Notes: generated by a model not told the origin, from the letters alone. A DNA stretch of 7,817 nucleotides from Candidatus Krumholzibacteriia bacterium (GCA_028718575.1 JAQULN010000124.1:1-7817); one strand, 5' to 3'; shown: positions 1 through 6,331, counted from the first letter of the stretch. Program-made: numbers and translations.

Positions 1-768
1 CTGGGCGGTGCGTTGGCATGCGATCTCGACGCCACGCTCGCCCTGATGCGCTGCCTCGTGGCCGACAACGAAGCGCGCTACGGAGGCGCCTTGTACACTG
101 CTTCCGGTGCGGCTCCGGTCGTCGTCTCCGCGACGATCGACCGCAATGACGGCAGCGTGAGCGGCGGCGGCTTCTACTGCAAGAATTCGGCGCCGCAGTT
201 GCACCGTGCCATCGTCAGCTGCCAGACTTCGCAGGCGTTCGCGTGCCAGGACGGCGGCGAACCCGTGTTGAGCGAGAGCAACGTCTTCGGCAACGTCGGG
301 GGCGATTGGGTGGGAGCGATCGCGTCGCAGCTTGGCGTCAACAACAACTTCAGCGCCGACCCTCTCTACTGTGCGCCGAATGACCGCCGGCTCGCGGCGG
401 CGTCGCCGTGCCTGGAGCAGAACAACGGCTTCGGCCTGGTCGGCGCGTTCGGCCAGGGATGTGGGGCGCCGACCGATGTGCCCGGCGCCACGCCGGTCGT
501 CTCGTTGAGCGCGCAGCCCAACCCGTTCAATCCGCTCACCGAGATCGTCTACTCGCTGCCGCGAGCGGGGCGAGTGCGCCTGACAGTGTTCGACGTTCGG
601 GGCCGACGCCTGCGCGACCTCGTCGACGCCGTGCAACCCGCAGGCGAGCACCGCGTGCGCTGGGAGGCGCGCGACGAGATGGGCCGGGCATTCGCGTCGG
701 GCGCGTACCTGTTGGTGCTGGAGGCGGACCGGCAACGGCTGACAACCAAACTCTCGCTGGTGCGATGA
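1..768 (+). CDS. Secreted beta-helix surface protein with FlgD-Ig-like C-terminal domain (3' part)
   Basis: The frame is open from the first base, so this is the last 255 residues of a larger protein; its start lies upstream of the window. The first ~150 residues look like the end of a right-handed parallel beta-helix: short turns with GGALY and GGGFYC, an S-x-x-NVFGN turn, and an ADPLYC...SPCL end block that often closes such helices in FCB-like bacteria. Residues ~168-255 form a FlgD-Ig-like, sorting-type domain: NPFNP at 174-178, then alternating strands with SLPRAGRVRLTVFDVRGR, a GEHRVRWEARD segment, a SGAYLLVLEA segment and a short basic end (LVR). Proteins with this end are exported and often surface-attached, in some phyla through type IX secretion. 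The cysteines in the helix could form disulfides. The cargo function is unknown. The domain assignment is firm; secretion route and location are inference. Confidence 0.85.
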   Translation: MGGALACDLDATLALMRCLVADNEARYGGALYTASGAAPVVVSATIDRNDGSVSGGGFYCKNSAPQLHRAIVSCQTSQAFACQDGGEPVLSESNVFGNVGGDWVGAIASQLGVNNNFSADPLYCAPNDRRLAAASPCLEQNNGFGLVGAFGQGCGAPTDVPGATPVVSLSAQPNPFNPLTEIVYSLPRAGRVRLTVFDVRGRRLRDLVDAVQPAGEHRVRWEARDEMGRAFASGAYLLVLEADRQRLTTKLSLVR

Positions 769-798
769 TATGCCCGGCGTCGCGGCGACACGAGGCGG

Positions 799-832
799 CG
801 ACCGCGAACCGTGGGCCGCCGTCCGCGGGTCG
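799..832 (+). terminator. Hairpin after the surface-protein gene, possible terminator
   Basis: An arm at 799-806 (CGACCGCG) pairs with 824-832 (CGCGGGTCG) as eight base pairs with one bulged G, around a 17-nt loop. It starts 30 nt after the stop codon. No T-run follows, so it is not a classic intrinsic terminator. It could be a transcript-end stabiliser or a chance GC-rich stem. Confidence 0.22.
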
Positions 833-846
833 TTACGCCGAGAGTG

Positions 847-875
847 TTGACGGCGGCAGGCCATCTTCGTAATTT
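847..875 (+). promoter_or_regulatory. Candidate sigma-70-type promoter for the NTF2-like lipoprotein
   Basis: TTGACG at 847-852 matches the -35 consensus in five of six positions. It is followed after exactly 17 bp by TAATTT at 870-875, which keeps the T-A-...-T positions of the -10 box. The -10 sits in a short AT-rich patch within GC-rich DNA. Transcription would start near 882 and give a leader of about 150 nt before the gene at 1034. The -10 is weak. Confidence 0.35.
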
Positions 876-936
876 TACACAAGGGGATCGGCGCCTGCAA
901 GTCGTAGCAATATAGCGGCTTGCGCCGGAGGAGACC

Positions 937-972
937 GTGCGCGCAAGGGTGAGGTGCACCCAGCAACAGTAA
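937..972 (+). other. Mini-ORF 1 in the lipoprotein leader (11 codons)
   Basis: A GTG start at 937 follows a strong Shine-Dalgarno sequence (GGAGGAG, 927-933) and encodes MRARVRCTQQQ before TAA at 970-972. It is the first of two tiny reading frames between the candidate promoter and the lipoprotein gene, each with its own ribosome-binding sequence. It may be a regulatory leader peptide or a chance ORF; spacing from the end of the GGAGGAG run to the start is short (3 nt). Confidence 0.2.
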
Positions 973-986
973 ACGAGGAGTTACCC

Positions 987-1001
987 ATGCCCGGTCCATA
1001 G
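987..1001 (+). other. Mini-ORF 2 in the lipoprotein leader (4 codons, MPGP)
   Basis: GAGGAG at 975-980 lies 6 nt before an ATG at 987, which is followed by CCC, GGT, CCA and a TAG stop. Ribosome-binding sequence and spacing are as good as those of real genes in this window. A Pro-Gly-Pro end directly before the stop is the kind of sequence that slows elongation and termination (established for proline motifs), so a ribosome could pause about 20 nt upstream of the Shine-Dalgarno of the main gene. That role is inference. Confidence 0.22.
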
Positions 1002-1033
1002 TCGTGGAAACCCCACAGCGAAGGAGGCCCGCC

Positions 1034-1627
1034 ATGAGAACCTTCCTGAGCACTGCGATGAGCGCCACGATGGCGCTGGTGTTGATCGTCCTCGCGGTCG
1101 CGCTCGTCGGTTGCACGGATGAACCGGCGCCGCTCGCGCCTGATCTTGCGAAATCCCACCTGCCGTTTCCCGCCACGCCAGAGATCCTGATGGGCAACTT
1201 CTACGAGGCTTACGGCACGCAAGACCTCGCCGGCTATGCCTCGCTCCTGCACCCGGACTTCCAGTTCGAACTCGCGCGCGGTTTCACGCCGCAGTCGTGG
1301 GGACGCGACCAGGAACTCGCCATCGCCGCGCGGATGTTCAGCCGCGAAGACTACGTCAAGCCGGATCGCGTGATCGCGGGCATCGCGCACATCGAGTTCG
1401 TTTGCTTCGAAGGTGTGGGCCCCTGGGTGGTCGCGCCCGAGAACGGCGGGGCCGTGACCCTGGTGCGTACCTACAACGTGCATGTGCGCTTTCACCGAAC
1501 GGACGAGAGCGTGATTGACGTCCAGGGCACGTCGATCTTCCACGTGCACGCCGACGAGTTCGAGGATGCGGGCGGCGAAACAAGGCTGGGCTACCGGATC
1601 GTCCGGTGGGTGGATCGAACGGGATGA
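1034..1627 (+). CDS. Lipoprotein with NTF2-like (SnoaL-like) domain
   Basis: This 197-residue protein has a lipoprotein signal peptide: MRTF at the start, a hydrophobic core at ~12-25 and a lipobox LVGC with lipidated Cys27. The mature part begins with a Pro/Ala-rich linker (28-48). Residues ~49-194 look like an NTF2-like cone fold: a helix with NFYEAYGTQDLAGYASLL, the HPDFQFEL strand, a helix of SWGRDQELAIAARMF type, then several strands. No catalytic residue set stands out, so ligand binding or a structural role is more likely than a defined reaction. The start is ATG 1034 because AAGGAGG (1021-1027) lies 6 nt before it and the signal peptide begins there; an in-frame GTG at 1004 would add ten residues without a comparable site. 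The leader has two mini-ORFs. The fold is inferred from sequence pattern; the function is unknown. Confidence 0.85.
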   Translation: MRTFLSTAMSATMALVLIVLAVALVGCTDEPAPLAPDLAKSHLPFPATPEILMGNFYEAYGTQDLAGYASLLHPDFQFELARGFTPQSWGRDQELAIAARMFSREDYVKPDRVIAGIAHIEFVCFEGVGPWVVAPENGGAVTLVRTYNVHVRFHRTDESVIDVQGTSIFHVHADEFEDAGGETRLGYRIVRWVDRTG

Positions 1628-1645
1628 AAAGGACAATATCCTTTT
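1627..1645 (+). terminator. Small AT-rich hairpin with T-tract after the lipoprotein gene
   Basis: AAAAGGA (1627-1633) pairs perfectly with TCCTTTT (1639-1645) around the loop CAATA, and more pyrimidine (CTTTTCC) follows. It begins on the last base of the TGA stop. The shape is that of an intrinsic terminator, but the seven-pair stem has only two G-C pairs, so it would be weak; it could work in either direction. Confidence 0.35.
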
Positions 1646-1665
1646 CTTTTCCGTGCGAATTATTG

Positions 1666-1671
1666 TATAAT
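1666..1671 (+). promoter_or_regulatory. Perfect -10 box upstream of the L,D-transpeptidase gene
   Basis: TATAAT is a six-of-six match to the sigma-70 -10 consensus inside a ~45-bp AT-rich island in GC-rich DNA. No good -35 sits at 16-18 bp; the nearest hexamers are T-rich (for example TTTTCT at 1642-1647). Transcription would begin near 1678, giving a ~95-nt leader before ATG 1773. The weak -35 suggests either low basal use or an activator. Confidence 0.45.
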
Positions 1672-1772
1672 CAGCTTGTTTCCTTGCACCGCCTTACGGC
1701 GCCGACGCGAGGGATCGCTCGGTTGCGTTCCAGGGATGACAACCGCTTCGAAACAGGCTCGGGATACCGGTC

Positions 1773-3023
1773 ATGGACATCCGTCTTTTTGCCGCACTCT
1801 GCTTTGGAGTGGCCCTGGGGGTTGCCGGCGCTGGCACGGCCGGCGAATCGTCGGGGGATACGAGTCCGGCGTTCCTTCGCCTCGAAGCCGCGCTGGCGGA
1901 CCTCGACCGGATCGCGGCAGCAGGCGGCTGGCCGCGAATCGGGTCGGGGCCCTCGCTGCGCGCGGGGGAGCGCGACGCCAGGGTGCCGGACCTGCGCCGG
2001 CGTCTGGCCGAGCCGCAGGCCGTTGGCGCCGATTCGAGTTGTTACGATGCGGCACTGGTCCAGGCCGTTCGGAGTTTCCAGGTGCGGCACGGCTTGCAAC
2101 CCGACGGGATCGTGGGCCCGCTGACGGTGGCCGCCCTCGATGTCCCGGCGGCCGAACGCGCGCGACAGGTCGCGCTCAACCTCGAGCGGTTGCGCTGGCT
2201 GCCGCCCAGCCGCGGGTCGCGCCATGTTCTGGTGAACGTGCCGGCCGGGACACTCACCATGGTGGCCGGCGACTCTATCTTCGGTGTCATGCGGGCGGTG
2301 GTCGGCCGTCCCGATCGGCCGACACCGACTCTTGAAAGCCGTATCACCCAACTCGAGCTGAACCCCGCCTGGAATATCCCCCAGCGCCTCGCGCGCCTGG
2401 ACGTGCTGCCGCATCTGCGCAAGGATCCGGAATACTGGCGCGCCAACCGCATCCGCGTCTTCGATACCTGGCAACCAGGCGCGCGCGAACTCGACCCAGC
2501 GGATATCGATTGGGCGGCCATCAAGCCCGCGGAACTCGCCTACAAGCTGCAGCAGGAGCCGGGACCGCTCAACCCGCTCGGGCGGGTGAAGTTCCTGTTC
2601 GACAACCCGTATGCGGTATTCATCCACGACACGCCCAGCCGCGACCGATTCAACACGCCGGCGCGATTCTACAGTTCAGGTTGTGTGCGCATCGAGGATC
2701 CCGAGACGCTTGCTGACTTCCTGCTGCAGGGCGCCGACCAGCGGCTGCACGCGCGCGTTGCGGCGGCGCTGGCGGACCCGGATTCGCTGCGGATCAACCT
2801 GCCGCGGCCTGTGCCGGTCTACCTGGTCTACTGGACCGCCTGGGTCGATCCGGACGGCGTCGTTCAGTTCCGCGATGACGTGTATGGACACGACGCCGAG
2901 CTCGCCGCGGCGCTGTTCATGCCACCGCCGGCGCCGGAATCACCACTGGCGGACGGGACCGGTGTCGAGATGGATGAAGTCGGATCGGGGATAGTGGCCG
3001 ACACCGCCGCCCTGCTCCCGTAA
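1773..3023 (+). CDS. YcbB/LdtD-type L,D-transpeptidase, short form
   Basis: The 416-residue periplasmic enzyme should join peptidoglycan stems through meso-DAP to meso-DAP (3-3) cross-links, or attach other acceptors. Visible in order: a signal peptide (1-23, probable cleavage after GTA); a helix ending in GGWPRI (~32-56), as in YcbB; a PG_binding_1 domain (~65-125, with FQVRHGLQPDGIVGPLT); the YkuD catalytic domain (~149-318) with LNPAWNIP (195-203), an inserted capping segment (~215-270), His285 in IHDTPSRDRF and SSGCVRIEDP with catalytic Cys304 and Arg306; then a YcbB-like segment with VYWTAWVDPDG. E. coli YcbB has 615 residues; the shortfall is mostly at the N-terminus, where the scaffold domain is missing. 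The last 27 residues (390-416) are low-complexity and are encoded opposite mepK. There is no strong Shine-Dalgarno; ATG 1773 is chosen because it opens the signal peptide. The family call is firm; the exact product is inference. Confidence 0.93.
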   Translation: MDIRLFAALCFGVALGVAGAGTAGESSGDTSPAFLRLEAALADLDRIAAAGGWPRIGSGPSLRAGERDARVPDLRRRLAEPQAVGADSSCYDAALVQAVRSFQVRHGLQPDGIVGPLTVAALDVPAAERARQVALNLERLRWLPPSRGSRHVLVNVPAGTLTMVAGDSIFGVMRAVVGRPDRPTPTLESRITQLELNPAWNIPQRLARLDVLPHLRKDPEYWRANRIRVFDTWQPGARELDPADIDWAAIKPAELAYKLQQEPGPLNPLGRVKFLFDNPYAVFIHDTPSRDRFNTPARFYSSGCVRIEDPETLADFLLQGADQRLHARVAAALADPDSLRINLPRPVPVYLVYWTAWVDPDGVVQFRDDVYGHDAELAAALFMPPPAPESPLADGTGVEMDEVGSGIVADTAALLP

Positions 3024-3503
3024 CGCAGCTCGCCACAACACCGCGGTGTCGACACCCGGCAGGCGTACGTCGATCGCTTTGCCTTGCAGATGGTAGCTGC
3101 GGTGCGCCACGCCGCGGCTCTGTCTCCGCAGCGCCGCGTTGGTGGCCGGCGAACGGTAGCCGGAGATGACGTGGAAGGGCTCGCGACAATCAAGGCGCCG
3201 GGCGAGTTCGGCGAGCAGGTCGAGCAGCCGGGCGTCGATGGTCTTGACCTCATCGGTGCGATGGTCGCGCAGGATGTGGCTCAGAGCCGCCATGGCGTCG
3301 GGCAATATCGTTCCGTCTCGCCGATAGACGGAGGTCAACGACTCGCCGGTGTGCGTGTTATAGAGAGCGAGGCGGGGATCTCGGGGAACCCGCGCGGCGA
3401 CGGCCGCCGGCCACGGCAAAGGCGCGAGCGCGAGCAAGGCGGCGCGGCTAATGAGGCTCAGGAATCGGCGGCGTTCCAGGCCGGAATGTTGCTCGTCACT
3501 CAC
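2940..3503 (-). CDS. mepK: MepK-type (YcbK, DUF882) murein endopeptidase
   Basis: This 187-residue zinc peptidase of the M15 type closely resembles E. coli MepK (182 residues), which cuts 3-3 and also 4-3 cross-links in the periplasm. A Tat signal (RRRFLSL at 11-17 plus hydrophobic stretch to ~37) suggests export as a folded metalloprotein. Family motifs follow: THTGES (50-55), LRDHR (78-82), ISGYRS (113-118), QSRGVAHRSYH (128-138), H138-x6-D145, and GVGHYPRSDFIHLDTG with H178 and D180. H138, D145 and H178 are the expected zinc ligands. The conserved GP-x-R-x-W ending is intact. The start is GTG 3503, with AAGGAG (complement of 3512-3517) 8 nt before it; reading further upstream adds only unlike, Arg-rich sequence. 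It is convergent with the transpeptidase gene, and the 84-bp overlap holds its zinc ligand H178. A promoter could lie at 3595-3567 on the minus strand (TTGCCG, 17 bp, CATGCT), but it is weak. Confidence 0.93.
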   Translation of the reverse strand: MSDEQHSGLERRRFLSLISRAALLALAPLPWPAAVAARVPRDPRLALYNTHTGESLTSVYRRDGTILPDAMAALSHILRDHRTDEVKTIDARLLDLLAELARRLDCREPFHVISGYRSPATNAALRRQSRGVAHRSYHLQGKAIDVRLPGVDTAVLWRAALREQGGGVGHYPRSDFIHLDTGPVRQW

Positions 3504-3670
3504 GCAGCATGCTCCTTCATGAACAATCCGGGCTGGGCTCCGTCCTGCTGCGGGCCGCCGGCGCGAAGCATGACGCTTCCGGGCGCGACCGGCAAGCAGC
3601 GAGTCAGAACGCCAGATCTCGCGCTCAGGTTCCGGAAACGGGCGAGCCCGGCGTCCTCGCGCGAATGTAC

Positions 3671-3700
3671 GTGCGACGCGCCGCCCGTGTGCGCTATGCT
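3671..3700 (+). promoter_or_regulatory. Candidate promoter placing transcription start at the ATG of the membrane-protein gene
   Basis: TATGCT at 3695-3700 is a plausible -10 box (four of six, including the key T-A and final T). A poor -35 (GTGCGA, 3671-3676) lies 18 bp upstream. The -10 ends 6 nt before ATG 3707, so transcription would begin at or next to the start codon. This sits in the 203-bp region between the divergent mepK and membrane-protein genes. Confidence 0.35.
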
Positions 3701-3706
3701 TTCCGA

Positions 3707-5719
3707 ATGAGCGGCCCGCGGTTCCTCGATCACGATCCAGCGCCAGGTGCAAATCCCGCGCCAGGCGGCGCCACCGAGCGGCTCGCGCTCGCGGCGCTGC
3801 TGCTGGCCACGGTGCTGTCCGGTCTACTGTGCGTGTTCCCGGAACTGGACTTCGATCTGTGGTGGCACTTGCGCACTGGCCGGCTCATCGTCGAGGAGCG
3901 GAGTATTCCCACCGCCGATCCGTTTACCTTCACCGCGGAGGGCCGACCGTGGGTGACGCACGAGTGGCTGGCCGAGGTGCTCTTCTACGGCGTCCATGAA
4001 CTCGGCGGCATCGACGCCCTGGTGCTCATGAAAGCCGTGATTGCCGCGTTGGCGTTGTTGTTGAGTGCGGCGGCCGGTTTGAGCGACGACGGACGTTTCC
4101 GTCTGGCCGCCGCGGCGGTCGGCGTTCTCGCGGCGGCGCCGCTTCTACAGCCGCGGGCCTTCGTACGCCCGCACATGCTGACTGCGTTGCTGTTGGGCGC
4201 GGCTCTGCTGTGTCTGAGGCGCGAGGCCGTCACCCGACAGCGTGTCTGGCGGGCGGCGCTGTTGCCGCTCTTTCTGCTCTGGGCCAACCTGCACAGCGGC
4301 TTCGTGCTGGGCTTGGGACTCGTCGCTCTGTTCTGGATCGGCGAAGCATGGGAAAGCGGAGGCCGCGATCTACGCGGCGGCGGCAGACCGGTTGACCGCC
4401 GTGCGCGGAACGCGGCCGTCTGGCTGAAGCTGCGTTCGCGCGGTTCCTGGTTCGCGGCCTTGCTGGCGGTCGGTCTTGTGAATCCGCACCTGCACCGCGC
4501 ATTTCTCTATCCGTTCGACCTCATGGCCCGGCGCGAGGTGCGCGAGGCGATCGTGGAGCTGCGGTCGATCTTCCATCCTGCTTACGCGGATGCTCTGTTC
4601 TTGAAGGCGCTGGCCGCGGCGGCGGTGATCATGCTCGCGCTGGTGTGGAGCGAACGCCGCCGCGTGCATTGGTCGATGGTGCTGCCGGGGGCTCTGTTCG
4701 CCGGACTGGCGGTCAACAACCTGCGCGGCGTGTCGGAGTTCGCGGTCATGGTGCCCGCGTTCATGGCGGTTCACGGCGGCGTGTTTGCGCGCCGACCTGC
4801 ATGGTCGCGGGCCGTTTCGCTCGCCGTGATCCTGTTGGCGGCGGCGGGCGGCGCGGCTGCGCTGCGTTGGGGCGTGCCGATGGGGGCGGATCCACCGCGC
4901 CGGATCGCCTTGGGGCACGAGCGCGACAATCTGCCGGATGCGGCGACGCGCTTTCTGCGCGACGCGGCGCCGCCCGGCCGCGTGTTCAACCTCCTGGCGT
5001 TCGGCGGCTGGTTCATTCATGAACTGTGGCCGGATCGCCGAGTTTATATCGACGGCCGCCTCGATGTTTTTCCGCCCGGATTTCTGGCGGCGTACCAAAC
5101 ACTGATGCGCACCAGCGATGGGTGGGACCGCGCGGTGGCGCAGTATGACATCACCTTTGCGGTCGTCAATTATGCCGCTGATCCGCTGCGGGATGCCGGG
5201 CTGCGCGCGCGCCTGCGGAGCGACCCCGAGTGGGTTGTTGTCTGTTTTGCCGACAATCTGGTGGTCTACGCGCGACGCGTCCCGGTCAACGCCGATCTCG
5301 TAAAAAGCTTCGGCTGTCCGTTCGATCCGAGCCTGCGCACGCCCGCGTCGCTGGTCGCCTGGCTCGAACGCGCCGCGGCGCCGGACGTGATCCAGGCCGC
5401 GGCGGCGATTACCCAGATGCTGCCGTTCGTCGCGGAGGCCAAGGCGCCGCGCGCGGTGCTGATTCCGATTTTGCTGCGGGCGGCCGACCTGGAGTTGGAG
5501 CGCGACGATCGGGGCGGCGCCAAGGCCCGCCTCGAACAGGTGCTTGCGCTGGATCCGCGCCTCGCGCTGGCCCACATGCGGCTTGGGATTCTCCACGCGC
5601 AGACCGGCGACATCACAGCGGCGCGCCGCCACCTCGATGCCGCCCGCTCGCTCAGTCCCCATGAACCGGCGATCGAGCGGAATCTGGAGTTGCTGGAATC
5701 CATGGGCCCGCCGCGGTAG
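3707..5719 (+). CDS. Polytopic GT-C-like membrane protein with C-terminal TPRs
   Basis: This 670-residue inner-membrane protein has about ten hydrophobic segments, roughly at 24-44, 86-98, 102-124, 133-147, 155-171, 183-210, 247-259, 297-314, 325-357 (possibly two) and 368-386. The first loop carries LDFDLWWHLRTG (47-58) and then PTADPFTF and PWVTHEWLAE, the signature of a widespread GT-C-like family; the acidic D48/D50 before WWH is where GT-C enzymes keep their catalytic residue. After the membrane part comes a soluble domain (~400-525) with FGGWFIHELWP and VYIDGRLDVF, also typical of the family. Residues ~586-655 hold two TPR-like repeats (LEQVLALDPRLALAHMRLG; AARRHLDAARSLSP). Transfer of a lipid-linked sugar is a reasonable guess; no substrate is known. 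ATG 3707 is chosen over the in-frame ATG 3665 because a -10 box lies between them. Neither has a Shine-Dalgarno. The lipoprotein gene follows after 73 bp and may be cotranscribed. Confidence 0.85.
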   Translation: MSGPRFLDHDPAPGANPAPGGATERLALAALLLATVLSGLLCVFPELDFDLWWHLRTGRLIVEERSIPTADPFTFTAEGRPWVTHEWLAEVLFYGVHELGGIDALVLMKAVIAALALLLSAAAGLSDDGRFRLAAAAVGVLAAAPLLQPRAFVRPHMLTALLLGAALLCLRREAVTRQRVWRAALLPLFLLWANLHSGFVLGLGLVALFWIGEAWESGGRDLRGGGRPVDRRARNAAVWLKLRSRGSWFAALLAVGLVNPHLHRAFLYPFDLMARREVREAIVELRSIFHPAYADALFLKALAAAAVIMLALVWSERRRVHWSMVLPGALFAGLAVNNLRGVSEFAVMVPAFMAVHGGVFARRPAWSRAVSLAVILLAAAGGAAALRWGVPMGADPPRRIALGHERDNLPDAATRFLRDAAPPGRVFNLLAFGGWFIHELWPDRRVYIDGRLDVFPPGFLAAYQTLMRTSDGWDRAVAQYDITFAVVNYAADPLRDAGLRARLRSDPEWVVVCFADNLVVYARRVPVNADLVKSFGCPFDPSLRTPASLVAWLERAAAPDVIQAAAAITQMLPFVAEAKAPRAVLIPILLRAADLELERDDRGGAKARLEQVLALDPRLALAHMRLGILHAQTGDITAARRHLDAARSLSPHEPAIERNLELLESMGPPR

Positions 5720-5734
5720 AGTATGGCGCCGGTT

Positions 5735-5760
5735 GTTCACGCGCCGATCGTTCACGAGCC
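5735..5760 (+). repeat. Short direct repeat, period 15 bp, between two genes
   Basis: GTTCACGCGCC (5735-5745) recurs as GTTCACGAGCC (5750-5760), ten of eleven bases identical with a 15-bp period, in the 73-bp gap before the small lipoprotein gene. It could be a pair of protein-binding half-sites or a chance duplication. No clear promoter lies beside it. Confidence 0.3.
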
Positions 5761-5792
5761 GGACTCGCCCGGCCTGTCGAAAGCAGGATGCC

Positions 5793-6320
5793 ATGGTTCA
5801 TCGCAAGAGCGCGCTGATCGGAACGCTGGTGTTGCCGGCGGTTCTGCTGACCGCGTGCAGTGTCGGCAATACGGGAGGCGGAGACATGAAGAAGTATCTC
5901 GAGTTCTATTTCCCGACGAGCGGGGCGGCCAGCTACAGCGTGGTGCACGATTGGGGCGAATACCTCATCGTCACCGAGGCGGGACCGCAGGACGAATTGC
6001 ATCCCGACAGCGAGCCCTATCGCGGTTTCGTGACCATGCGCCCCTACATCGCCGCGGGCAGGACCGTCACGCCGACGCCGTTGATCTACTGCATCACGCC
6101 CGCGGGTGAGGTCTGGGCCACGGCCGACGTCGCGGCTGTCCCGGCCGCCAAGACGCGGGTCGAGGTGTCGGACCAGGGCGGGGGTACGACGCTGACCAGC
6201 ACGATCGAGTCTCCGAGCGAAGCGGTGATCGACTGCTTCCGCGAGCAGCCTGGGATCTGGACGCGATTCGGCCGGCTCGAGGTCAAAGGGGGTAAGACCA
6301 GGTTCAAGGCCGAGCGGTAG
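5793..6320 (+). CDS. Small lipoprotein of unknown function
   Basis: The 175-residue product begins with a lipoprotein signal: MVHRK, a hydrophobic stretch to ~19 and lipobox LTAC with Cys22. The mature part, after a Gly/Asn linker, has no family I recognise. It looks mostly beta (EYLIVTEAG, GFVTMRPYI, PLIYCITPAGEVWATADV, a G-G-G turn at ~129-131, RLEVKGGKTRFK). Cys100 and Cys148 could form a disulfide. The start at ATG 5793 has only a modest ribosome-binding sequence (GCAGGA). An in-frame internal ATG (5886, Met32) sits behind a better one (GGGAGGCGGAG, 5874-5884) but would remove the signal and the lipid anchor, so the upstream start is preferred. It follows the membrane-protein gene by 73 bp in the same direction and may share its transcript. 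Confidence 0.75.
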   Translation: MVHRKSALIGTLVLPAVLLTACSVGNTGGGDMKKYLEFYFPTSGAASYSVVHDWGEYLIVTEAGPQDELHPDSEPYRGFVTMRPYIAAGRTVTPTPLIYCITPAGEVWATADVAAVPAAKTRVEVSDQGGGTTLTSTIESPSEAVIDCFREQPGIWTRFGRLEVKGGKTRFKAER

Positions 6321-6331
6321 GAAGGTCCCCT

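Noticed and set aside
408..872. A 154-codon plus-strand open frame running past the surface-protein gene
   Set aside because: It is an Arg/Ala/Pro-rich alternate frame of the beta-helix and FlgD-Ig-like region, and its tail in the gap shows no domain.
875..1636. A 253-codon minus-strand open frame covering the NTF2-like lipoprotein
   Set aside because: The plus strand has a signal peptide, lipobox and Shine-Dalgarno; the minus product is low-complexity and has no recognisable domain.
1671..2627. A 318-codon minus-strand open frame opposite the transpeptidase
   Set aside because: It lies antisense to the PG-binding and YkuD domains, and its composition is that of a GC-rich shadow.
3509..3706. 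Upstream extension of the membrane-protein gene by 66 codons
   Set aside because: It reads through the mepK ribosome-binding region, looks unlike the family and has no initiation site; the conserved protein begins after Met at 3707.
3084..3710. A 208-codon plus-strand open frame opposite mepK
   Set aside because: The minus strand encodes unmistakable MepK motifs; the plus frame has no domain.
3504..3752. Upstream extension of mepK by 83 codons
   Set aside because: The extension is Arg-rich without homology, and it would bury the Tat signal that starts ten residues after GTG 3503, which has a good Shine-Dalgarno.
4370..5794. A 474-codon open frame on the minus strand opposite the membrane-protein gene
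   Set aside because: Its product is rich in Arg, His and Gln with no domain or signal. It is the usual antisense shadow of a GC-rich gene whose plus-strand frame has clear family motifs.
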